This document shows, one piece after another, positions 36,930 to 48,700 of a stretch of DNA of 64,000 nucleotides. Source of the stretch: Lophius americanus (lineage: Eukaryota; Chordata; Actinopteri; Lophiiformes; Lophiidae). A program made the position numbers and the translations under genes. A model generated the notes under the pieces. The model made no database searches, was not told the origin of the DNA, and worked only from the letters and a program-made list of their open reading frames with translations. The DNA is taken from assembly GCA_037951165.1 (NCBI GenBank), contig JBBDHG010000024.1, forward strand, positions 6,601,001-6,665,000, read 5' to 3'. Every line of letters starts with the position of its first letter. Position 1 is the first letter of the stretch.

Positions 36930-37160
36930 AAATGGGGAGGATTGCGCCATAAAAGGCATCCGGTGTAAAACCTGAGCCGAATCCATATGCAGAACACAAA
37001 ACTGATTTCCAAACCGCATGAGTTGGGGCCCGGATTAACAAATACCGTCACTGGAACAGTTGGCCAGCAAGTTACCGACTTATAGATGGAAACAGGTGAC
37101 CCGCTGTGGCAGAGCCAAAAGGAAGCAGTCAAAAGCAGAAGAAGAAGGTGTTTAACTTCC
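36930..37160 (+). mobile_element. RTE-related fragment with joined 5' and 3' ends
   Basis: Begins with GGAGGATTGCGCCATAAAAGGCATCCGGTGTAAAA-like wording of an RTE 5' part (blocks GGCATCCGGTGTAAAACC and GAGTTGGGGCCCGG), then passes directly to the RTE 3' tail (GACCCGCTGTGGCAGAGCC followed by AAGAAGAAGG). The body that should separate them is gone, so it is either an internal deletion or a non-autonomous relative. Confidence 0.6.
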
Positions 37161-38379
37161 TGAATACATCCACTGGCAATGACCCAAGAGCTCAGTACAC
37201 ACAGAATATAGAATAGTATGCACGTCAGACCAACTTTAAACATACAACAGTGGCAAAATATAGTTCACACGTTTTCATGAACACTTCCTCCGTAGGAACA
37301 ATGGGGAAAGCAGTGACAATGAAGCACATAGCAAAAGCACTATTTCCTATTAATGAAATTTCCTGCATCGTAAATGTATAAAATTGTTTCAAAAAAGAGG
37401 CCAGGCTTTGGTCTTAAGCTTGATGCTGATGTGAGGCTGTAAGATTTTTGGTCAAGCCCGTGATAAACATCACATTAGCAGAATATTTAATAGTAAATAC
37501 CCATGAAATCATAGTCATAATGTTTAAGTCGGTAGGACTAGGTTCAGTTCTAACATTGAAAACCTTTGAGATTTGTCTGGTATGTGAAGCTGACATTGAC
37601 TGAGAGGGTTCTCAACCATCCGGGAGGGGGCAGTCATGCATGCATTAGAAGTAGGGAAAACACATTGAAGTGACTGGATGAGTGAAAGCCAATTACTTTT
37701 TCCTCCTCTGTTTCTGAATTTATTAGATAAGGGGACATTTGTCAGTGCTGATGGGAGTACAAAGAAATAAAAATGAAACATTTCCATCATATGTTCAAAA
37801 GTGTCACATAGCTTTTTTTTTTAATTCACTCTGAGATTCTGTACAGCCACATTTATGCAATACTCTCTCACTCACACATGCGCACGCACACAAACATTCA
37901 AAAGCAGACGTGATCAGACACAAACAATTACTTTAAGCTGACAAAAGTGTGAAAAGATGTCCACAGATTAAATGCATATAGTTGTACTTTGGAAATGGAT
38001 CCTTTTGCGGTCCAATTCATGCTATAGTTGATATGCATAGAAAAATCACAAGTAAAACAGTAAAGCTTTCATTAGACATCCAAAAATCAACATCATATGC
38101 CAATTTCAAAGAAATCTTGTAGAGTTTTTGTGAAATGAAAAAAACATGTCAGTATCTTATGTTTGAAAATGACAATCTGCCTTATTATTTCTTTTCACCA
38201 TTTCACAGCAACCTCTTACAATACTATGGAGGCAAAAGTACCAGTTTAAGGTCCTGGATACCTTCATGATTTTATATCTTAAATTATGAAATTATTATAA
38301 TCAAGAGACCGTTAAAACATAACCCAATCTATTCAGATTTCATTAAGGTCATGCTTAGAGGTTCACATATATGTTTAGG

Positions 38380-39799
38380 TTATACTGTGGTTTCGCTTTT
38401 CCACAAACCACTCTTCATTCCAACAGAGCTGTGGGATTGGTCCGTGCCACTTAAGTCGTGCTCCAGCTCCAGTACTGAGTTTTTGACGGTGCCATTTGGT
38501 GCTGCGGCCCCTGGCACAGTGGTGGTGACACTGTTCAATGGGTAGGAGCAGCGCTTTGTGTCCCGCTCTGCAGCAGCTGCCAGTTTCAAATTGTCTCTGC
38601 TTGCACTCCGTCTCTGAGCATCGTGCATGGCTGCTCTACTGGCAATAGAGGGCAGCAGGGGAAAGGGTTTGCGGCTCCCGCTGCTGCCACCATCACTTCC
38701 CTCTGAGGGACTGGTTGGCACTGACTCGCCAACATGCTTCCCATTGGTAAGCGGGCTAGCCTGGTTCTCTGAAAGACTGTGGTGGATGCTGCCGTTCTCA
38801 CTCGTAGCCTGCTTGTAGACGGCATGTGAAGTACTGAGGTGCTCTAAACCAGTGGGTCCTAAAGCTCCCAGGCTGCCCCCACCTCCAGCAGCCCTTAGAG
38901 CTTTGAGACGGTAGTGACCTCTGCCTTCACCCCGATGGTGATACTGACTGCTTCCTTGTTTAGTTCTGCTAGTCACTTTCCTTCTCTGGGGATGCACTGG
39001 TGCAACAGAATTAACTGTAGGTAGAATATTGTTTGATGGCTTGGTGATGTTGTCGGTACTGGTGCTAGTGTTATTGCCCGCCACGACACGTGAAGTATTT
39101 TTTGGATTATCTTGTGCCACCTGCAGCAGGTTGGTGAGCTTGCAGGGCCCAGGGCCCACACTACTGATTCCACTTGGTGTGGATGATGACCGAGCTGATG
39201 AGGAGTTATGAGAGTCACCAGGTGGATGGGAGTTGATGAAAAGTTGTGATCCCTGCTCAGAGGTCTGCACTCCACTCCCAGTAGTGCAGGTTTGTGTGTA
39301 AGTAGACATGGGATGGGAGCGACGATAGCCTGGACAACACGCCAGCCATGAGGCCTGAACGTCCAGACGACGGAAGCAGTGGTGCACCACTAGGAAAGCC
39401 CCCAAAACAATGGCAGTAATCCCATAGAGACAGCTGAACAACAGGCTCGTGTGCGCTGTCAGCCATGTTGCCATGGCTCCACAGCACCACAGAACCACAT
39501 AAAGGAAGTGCGTTGCCACCAGCACCAAGAACTGTGTCTTGAGTGAATATTGATCCTCTTGTGCCACGACAGAGGTTATAGGTAAGACTGCAGAGTCTGT
39601 GGAGAGGAGACTGGTGCTTCCTGCCAATGCAGGCTGGCTCTCAGTCATCGGAGTGGACAGGGTGGTTCCGGTGCATTCTTTGGCCTGACGGTGCCTCAGG
39701 CGAAACACAGTGCACAGGAAATAGATCCATGTCACCAACACCTCTAGGCCAGCAGGGACAAAGAAAGACCCCAGACTGGGGCGCCACACCAGCCAGCAG
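38380..39799 (-). CDS. adgra2: adgra2 last exon: TM5-TM7 and cytoplasmic tail
   Basis: 1,420 bases with stop. Acceptor CTCTTGCAG at 39,800; starts CWLVWRPSLG (ECL2 Cys, TM5), TM6 in QFLVLVATHFLYVVLWCCG, TM7 in LFSCLYGITAIVLGAFLVVH, then a 330-residue Ser/Gly-rich tail ending ETTV. Valine, not methionine, precedes WRP, so there is no start here. Confidence 0.96.
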
Positions 39800-42700
39800 C
39801 TGCAAGAGGCAGTAAAAAAGTCAGATGGTCAGAATAAAACAAGGACATGCATTCAACGCAGAATTATGTACTTTGGCACCAAACTAACACAAGTCAAATA
39901 CCAAATAGCTCAAGGATAAAAAGTACTTACTAAGAGCTGTTGTCGCCGTAGTTGTTAACATTGACAGCTGCAGTGATTCCACAAATTATAAGAGGAACTC
40001 CACCAGCTATCAAATAAAACCTTGAATGTCAGAAAAAAAACCCATCAATCACAAATTCCCAGCTCCAATGTAAGAAATACACAATGATTGAATGTACTAC
40101 AGTCCGCTTTACAACCATTGGCTGCTGCGGTGTTTATAAAGTGTGAATGTTGGTGTCGTTTTCCTTTTCATGTTTCATGTCTCCCTGGCTGTCTATAATC
40201 TTTACAGAGCTGTGTGATCCTTCATTCTCTATTCATGAGTGTCACAAGGGTCAGCAAAGGTCCCAGAGGGCTGGGATTTATTACGGCGTGATCCCATGTG
40301 GACGAGTGGGCAACAAAGGGTTGGTGGGCGGGCCAGTGAGGTCAGAGTATGATCGCAGCTACAGGATCACAAGGGCAAGGGGAGGAGATACAGAAAGGAA
40401 TATTTGGAAAGGCGCTGCAGCCCCTTAATCACCCTGCTCTGATTTATGATGACCCCCTTAGCTTTTGTTATGTTGGCTTCGGACATTCTTCCCCACCCCC
40501 ACTCCGAGTTCATATTGGCTCACAACTTTTCTGAGCCTTACAGCAATATTCTGTTATTACCCTCCAAGGTTGCCTCCATAACAAAGGAACTTTGGTTGCT
40601 GGGCACAATGACCCACTATGATCGAGCAGAGTCTGGGTGGCCATCCGCCAGAGCTCCAGCATCTGTCTAAAACATCAACCATATTGACAGTAGACAACAA
40701 TCCCCTGGTGCAGGACGTGGGTGATGGCATGGCTCGCTTACTGACCTGAGCATAGGTCGCTGAGTAGGCGGCGTAGGAGACTCTCCCTCTGGCTGCTGTG
40801 GAATTCTCCACACGGCCTCTTTGTAGATGACCCTTGCGCTGACGCCGATCCACAGCAGGGTCGACAGCGAGGAGTAGTGCAGGGCGATGCCCACCTGGCA
40901 CAAGTTACAGTTAGAACAGTCATCACGCTAACGTGTAACCTACCAAAACAAACAGGCTGCAAAGATGCTGGACTTACTGCTTGACAAACCACTGGGTAGG
41001 TCGTCAAATATATGCCTCCTGCATAGATGGCTGTTGTCATGGCTATGTGGAAGCAGGTATTGAGCAAAGTGTGCCAACATTTTCTTGATATGTGAATAGA
41101 GCTGAAGGGGGAGCAGAGGACAATAATGACTATAAGATACAATAGATGCAAGAGAAGACAGGACGAAATCGGATAAGAGTCAGACTAAACAATATTTTTG
41201 TAATTCAAAATTATGAGAGCCGAGGGATCACAGTGCCATGCGGGTCACTGATAGCTACCTCAGCTCTCTGTGCTAGCAATTTTACTTTTAGACGATTAGA
41301 CAAAGGAAAAATTATCGTGGACTTGTTCTCGGGGTTTTGGACGAAGAGTTTAAGGGGTGTTATTGCGACATTTCAATTTACATGTATTGCTTTCTCTTTA
41401 TTGTTGACAATAATCTATCTATCGAGTAGATAAAATGAGATGAGACAAGTTATAACAAGATAAGACAAAGAAGATACGATAATGTGAGATCAGATGAGAA
41501 AGATAAACCAAGGTAAGCTAAGATATGACGAGATAAAACAGTTAAAGATCAGAATGCAAAAGTTAAGACAAAATATGATCATATGTAAAAGTGAGACAAA
41601 ACCCAGGGTTAGATATGATAGAACAAATACCAAACCAAATTCTTGTCTCATTGATGGCATTAAAATTACATTAACGTAATAATACAAACAATGGGGTATG
41701 TATGAGAAAATTATAACATCTCTGCCAGATAAAATAACAATAAAATAAGATATATTTGGTCAAATTAGTACATTGACATAATACCAAAAATAAACACAAA
41801 ATCTGCTATAAAGCCTATTTACACACACACACAGCGCAGTACCTGTGATGTAGTATATGCGTGATGATGATGGTGAAGAGGCAAAGGAGGAGCACTGCAG
41901 TGCAGGCGTACACCACGGGGTGGAGCACCCTTGCTGATATGGGTGTGGAGTTGGGGAAATTAGGCACCTCCTTAAAGAGTATTACACAAAATTTAGAAAA
42001 CATCATTCAACCTTGTTGGATTTGATCTTCAAATCCATCCTACCTGCAGCACGGCGTAGTTGCTGAGCAGAGAGCAGCGTAGCGTGGAGGTGCTGCTGTC
42101 ACTGTGGACCAGTTGACAGCCCTCCTGGCTCCAGCTTCCTGGTTTCTCCAGGGCCTTCATGCTCCAGTGGGCGGCCACTGCGTCAGTACCGGGGGACAGG
42201 TGGCGCAGCGAAACCCAGATGGGCTCCGAGTGGTTCCAAATGCTGCAGCCATCTGCCATAGAAAGGCAGAAATTTGCCAATGCAAAACTGTACTGATGAT
42301 TTGAGCTGTTTTCATGTATTATATAGTTTGTGATTCATGTTCATGTTGTCCTTTGCTGAAAATTTATGTAAAAGTCTATAAAAAAAGCAAATATTGGACC
42401 TTAAACGCTTCATTTGAGGCTATGATTAAATGGAAAATGTATTAAACCACCCAGTAAACGCTAAATATGGCTTTAAAGATATTAAAGGAAGTTATTGTTT
42501 AGTTAAATGTGGCAAATAAGAGGCCTATTTAAATAGGTAGAGAAGGTTCCTCACCTAGGCCAACAAAGATGACAGGAGAGTTCACGCTACGTCGTCGAGA
42601 GTGTTCCCCAGTAACGCTGGAGTTCGCAGACAGAGGGAAAAAGCTGCCAGTTCTGAAAGCAACAAACTGCAGCTTACAGTCTGCTGGAGCCTCAGGAGGA

Positions 42701-45700
42701 AACAGAGTAGCTGGGAGGGTCACAGAAGCCATGGCGACTGAATTCTGAAGAAACAAAACAGATTTGAATAACAAATGATGAAAATTAACTCCATTTTGAA
42801 ATCTACCTCCACACTTTGTTGAATTTGAACACAGACATAAAAAAGTGTGTGGGGGGGTTTAAGGGGTTGTTATCGCGACATTTCAATTTACATGTATTGC
42901 TACCTCTTTATTGTTGACAATAATCTATCGAGTAGATAAAATGAGATGAGACAAGTTATAACAAGATAAGACAAAGAAGATACGATAATGTGAGATGAGA
43001 TGAGAAAGATAAACCAAGGTAAGCTAAGATATGACGAGATAAAAAAGTGTGGGGGGGGGCACACGCCTCACCTTGAGGGGGAAATTATTCAGGGAGGTGT
43101 TGTGGGAGCCAGTGCTGCAGCGAAAACGAAGCTGTTGTTCATGAGTGGACTCTGTATTCTCCATTCCCAGACTGGCTGTTGAAACCTCACGACGCTGATA
43201 CGCAGTACAGGTCATGCCAGTGAAGTGGGCCGGTCGGATTAAGTGTGCCTCCATCACAATGTTCCTAGACACCTGTAAGGATCATAAACTATTAATGATA
43301 AAGACTCTTATGATTACATCTGACATCCAGAGTAAGTCCCTCAGTTTCTGGCTGTAACACAGTTTGTTGGCAAAATCTAGGTGACAATATTACTAACTAG
43401 AATAACACTGTGAAAAGACCTGTGCAAAAGGTGAAAAATCCCACACTCCTTCCCACACTCCTTCCCACACTCCTTCCCACACTCCTTCCCACACTCCTTC
43501 CTAGCTTGTCTGGCACATAACCCGCACCCCTCCATGAGGTTTAGTGGAAATCATTTCAACCCAACACTGTTATTTTAAGTATGAATATCTGGTGTTTATT
43601 GCATAATCCAATCATCAAACCAATCGGTGGACAAAGAAAAAAACATAGTGAAAACCTTAACATAACTCCCTGACCAGAGATACCGACCAAGCTTCAATTC
43701 ATTAATGTATTCAATGTTCCACTACGTCAATAATCAAATGTCATAAACAACACATGATGTAATGCTTCTAACAATCACAATAACATTTAATATGAAAAAG
43801 CTCAAAATGACTTATTTTGCTCAAGTAACTTAAGGTATTTACAGCCATGAATGACAAAGAAAAGCAGCAAATCCTTACAAGGTAAAGAAGATCCGGTAGC
43901 TGTTTATGAGTGTTTAATAAACGGCTGCTATTTAATAAAAATGATTTTCAATTAATTATTTCCATATTTATATTTTTATTGTAAATTGTAAAAAGTGTTT
44001 TAAATAGTCTTTACAGGTTTTGATTATGTCTTGAATCGTGTGGGGGCCCTGTAGTAGACCACTGCTCTGGAAACTGCTCTTTTAAGAAACTAAAAGTTTT
44101 ATCTTAGGTTGTGAGATGAAAAATGATAATTAGAAGATAGTTTGTACCATGGAGAAATCTTTGGCGTTACTATGCAGCTGAGGCCAGGCCATCGTCTCCA
44201 GAGAGTAGACTATTGAGCTACAGGCCTTCTTCTCCCTCTGGGAGAGTGTGAGGATCTGGTCATCAACTTGCATCAGGTTGCTCCCCATCTCAACCAGAAC
44301 CTCGGACAACTGGAACAAACAAGATTTGACAGTTAAATGTTATTCAATTCATGATTATCTATATACAGAATATCTATTATTTCTACGATAATCTAACAAA
44401 TGGCCCTTTCCACCGCACTTCATCATCTCCTCCAAAGTTTACACAGTCTGCTTTTGATGTTCTTTTTCACTTAGCTAAACTGAAATTGGTTCAACGTTCA
44501 AGTTCAGGCATATTTAAAATGACAGAGTCTACATTCAAAGATGCTCCTTAGATGAAATTCAGATGGTTACAGTAAGAAGAGGAAGAATGGAGTTTTTGTC
44601 ATTGATCAAACCTGTCTTTCATAACAAACAATGAAGGCCTTGTTCCAGGAACTGAAACTTAAATTCGGTTTCTTTTTTGGAAAAAATCCTGTCCTGCTCC
44701 TGGAAATTTTTCATCTTTCTAGGATTATGGGGATCTACTCTCATGAATGCAGTTGGGCACTATATACCATTGTGTTTTACCATTGTAATACCGGCTGAGG
44801 AAACCACAAACACCATCGCTCTCTGCGAACTGTCGCTAAGTTTCTATCCCTGAACGTCCACAGACTTCCACATCGGCTGGTATTAATTCATAAATCTCTC
44901 CTTGGGCTGCGTCCTTTTTCCTCGATGTACGTACATGCGTAAGAACCAAACAGATCGTCCATGTGGTCTACACCCTCAAAATCTTTTACAAATGCTGGTT
45001 CCCAAAGTCAGAACAGACATTATTATTACAAATACAGTAATGTCAGAAAAAACCTTACATACACAAACATGAAATAATATTCTACTGATATCCGTCTCAC
45101 CTCCTGCAGCTGTCTCACATATTCCATAAACTTCTCCATCATTTGTGCCACATACAACACATCCACGGAGTCGGTGAAGCCCGCAGCCTCCAGAGTGTAG
45201 GTGCGCACCTGGTGGGCCACGGTGACCGCATTGGACGCATTGATGGGCCTCTGGAAACCCAGAACACAAACAGGATGAGGTGTGATGTCATTTAAACATG
45301 GAGTATGTGCCCCTTTGCTGAAACAGAACAACTGACCAGTATGAAGGTATGCAGGACGCGGGTGATGCCGTTTGTGTAGTGACAGTCCGAATAGTCTCCC
45401 TCCTGCCATTTTCCAGAGCGGTCACAGTATCTCGAGGCTTTTTTCTGCTCGATACCACCTTCCACAGACAGAGAGGGGTACCGCAGCTGCAGGCAGTACT
45501 GATGTGAGGTGATGCCTGCCAGAGTTCTGGGCCATCTGGAGATTGAAAGCAGACAAGAATGAAAACGCTGACCTTGACTCGTGCAAAAATAATCCTCATA
45601 TAATGGCTGTTACTAACCTGAACTCCCCACGATTGTTGACAACTTTCTCCTCTGGACAGAAGGAGGCACTGTTCTCCAGCACCACTATTTCAACCCTGCG

Positions 45701-48700
45701 AGATGTATTGCCCCGCCCAGTAGAAACCACACACTCCCACTCTCCCCTGGCCTCCACATGCACGTTGAAGAGGATAAGCTCACTAGATGGGGAGGGTGGA
45801 GACAGGTCATTACCAACACACACTGCTGTGTATGTATGAACTAATTCATCATCGGCAGAGGATGGTATCTGTCTCTACCTGGTGATGAAAGTGCAGTCAT
45901 GCAGCACACTGCTCTCCAGCTGGACACCCATCTCTTGGTCAGAGGTCACCAGCTGACCGTTGTGACGCCAGTTTAAGGTGGTGTTGTCCACCAGCGCGGC
46001 AGTGCAATGGAAGGGCAGCCGGTCGCCTTTGAAAACCACCTGGCGCTGGGATGGCAGCAGCGACAGGGTGTGTAGCTCCAATGGACCATCTGAGCAGCAT
46101 GGTGGGGAAATATATGACTGTTATACATCACTTTGAATGATTTCTGCTGCTCCGTCATTACTCAGGCTCAGCTTAACGTTTCCACAGTAGCCCGTACGAC
46201 TCTACGGCAGATTGGTTGCAGGCAGCAGCGATTCCTAAAGCAACCCGCCGGATTAGTTGTCAGCACAGCTCACTGATACTTTTAGAAATGTGCGCCTGCT
46301 AAGCTGCAGCGATTGATCTCTTTCCACCCTTTTGATCGGCTAATTCTTAGAGATACTGGGACATTCTTGAGCGCAGTCACGAGCACGCTGTCACTGTCAT
46401 CACCACGAGCCGAAGCGCCAAAGCGTCTCATTCATGTCTCACTTTGACCGGGCTCTTACCACATTTCAGCTGGCTCTCCCTGAGTCCACGCAGGGGCTTT
46501 CCCCTCAGACTCCTGGGGTAGGCACACAGGGTTTCGTCCCCCAAACGGGCTGCACTGCCGCGAAAGAAACCAGGTACCCAACGCAGCCCGCAGTCACATG
46601 ACAGGTAGTCTGAGTTGAAGTTTCTGGAAGGACAAGTGATGATAATGCATCATGGGAGATAAAAGTTTCAATCTCCATGGTTCTGGTACAGCAGAGCTCA
46701 ATTTTGGATAAACATATCAAACCTTTGTGTGAGACAAAAAACAAAACTGTTGATGTTTGTAAGAGACAATTAATTGTTTTATTGTAAGTAAGAACTGCTG
46801 ATTAAATGAATGATGTAAAATGTATGCAGGCAACATTAACGTCTGATTTACTCTTGAATGTTCTACTCAACTGTTTTGTTGAGCACATTTTGAGTCACTA
46901 CTTCTTCTAACACGACCCAGTGGAAGTATGTATACGTTAAACAGTAAGGGGCCAAGGAAGGAGCTCTGGGGCACACCAAAGGTCAAAGAGGCCACCGAGG
47001 AGGAGGCATTAACAATGGCTATCGTGATTTTATAAAACCAAAAAAAAAGTCTAATATGGGTCAGATAGTTTTGTAAAAAAAATATTTACCAAAAGGTTAA
47101 ACTATTCTTATTAAAATTGACTATAATTCATGAATGTAAATTCTTCATTTTCAAATTTCATGTAAGTCTGTCTTTTTCGAAAACAAACTCATAAAAAGAA
47201 TTTGTAGTGAAATGTTTCATTTTGTTCTCTGTCTATTTCTTATGATACAAGAATGAAAGTGATTTATCGATTAATCAATTTATTTCACTTTAATCATCCC
47301 ACCAAGTTGTTTTAGCAGGTTGAGTACATTATGAAACTGATTAAACTAATAAATCCATTTAAAAAAAGTAAGTAAGTAAGTAAGACGTAATGGAAATAGA
47401 TTTTTTTTAACACATACCTAAACATATCTATTAAATTAAAGTTACAAAGGTGATGGTTCAGGAATATTTTTAAGTATACTTCTACCACTACCCTCAAACG
47501 TTTGTGGAAATCTGATTTTTTTTTTTTTTTGCGTAAGACTGCCTTAGGGACAAGGATGAAAACATAACCTCCTTCCTGGAGGTATTTAATCCCAGTTATT
47601 GTTGAATGTTGAATGTTTTATTGTTTATTCAGATATGAAAGGGAACGATTCACTGTTCAATACTCACACTAGCTTGAGGGACGGCAACTCCTGAAAAACC
47701 CCCGGGTCCATGGTGGATATGATGTTGCCAGAGAGGTTTCTATCAGAACACATGTCAAAGATGAAACGGTCAACTCGATAGTTCTGGAGAAAGTACTAAA
47801 TTCTCCTGACATCAGTTTATCCATTTCTTACAGTTTGGTGAGGTTGGTCAAGCCCTGGAACATGTCCGCGGTCAGGCAGCCAATGCGGTTGTTGGATAGG
47901 TCGCTAAAAGAGAGAAAGGATATTGCTTTATTTAGGAAAAACAGGACTAATTCTTATTTTGAACAAACAGGACTCATCTCAGTCACTCATAATATCAAAC
48001 ATTTTCTCAAAGCTGTTATTGAGGTATCAGATGTAACATCAAATATACAGGTAGAAGTGGGCGGGCCTCCTCCCAGGACTTTTAATGAAAATAAATATTC
48101 CTTATCCTCACAACTAGGGGACTTTGAAAGTTAAACATCTAAATAAACATGCTCACAGTCCCTGCCACTTCCCTTATCTCCCCTTGGGACCCCAATGGAG
48201 GCTTATCTCCACTGGGGTAGAAGCAGGCCCCCTTTTCTTCACTCCACCTCTGAGTGTGATGTATAGCCAAAGTCAGAGAGGGATCTGCTCTGTTGCACCC
48301 GTGACACGACCCAGCAGAAAGCTGTCCAGAGCATGTGTTTATCTCCCCCTGTTTGTTTGGAGAAGCCCCAGACCTTGCAGGCAAAACACAAGTAGGGGAT
48401 GGAGGGAGATGGGAGTCACGCGGCGCAGCACAGACGACCAGCACCGACCCGGGCCGCAACAGGACCTCAATGTCCAAAAACCCAATGAGAATGCAGCAAA
48501 AAGTCTGCCTGTCACAACCAATGACGTCACAACCAATGACGCGTGCCTTTATTGTCACTCTTACACCATGAGCTCCATATAATGTCTGGCATCTGCCCCT
48601 GACCTGCCAGAACTGAATCCTCTAAGGACAGATGTGAGGTGATTTGTGGGGCGACTCTTCTTGGCAAACACCATCATGAAAAACGACCAAAATTTGTCTC

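Larger units (their letters stand above)
34620..38379. other. Intergenic DNA between adgra2 and rab11fip1
   Basis: About 3.8 kb with one decayed dispersed repeat (35,585-35,900), an RTE-like fragment (36,930-37,160) and the adgra2 3' UTR at its right end. A full CRE (TGACGTCA) lies at 35,050-35,057. No third gene seen; in particular no exon resembling BRF2, which sits here in human. Confidence 0.5.

Noticed and set aside
41146..41433. 95-codon plus-strand ORF partly in the duplicated intron segment
   Set aside because: Not kept in the second copy and has no recognisable sequence.
48124..48582. ORFs of 152 (+) and 139 (-) codons in an adgra2 intron
   Set aside because: GC-richer patch lowers stop frequency on both strands; no domain, no splice support, not collinear with adgra2.
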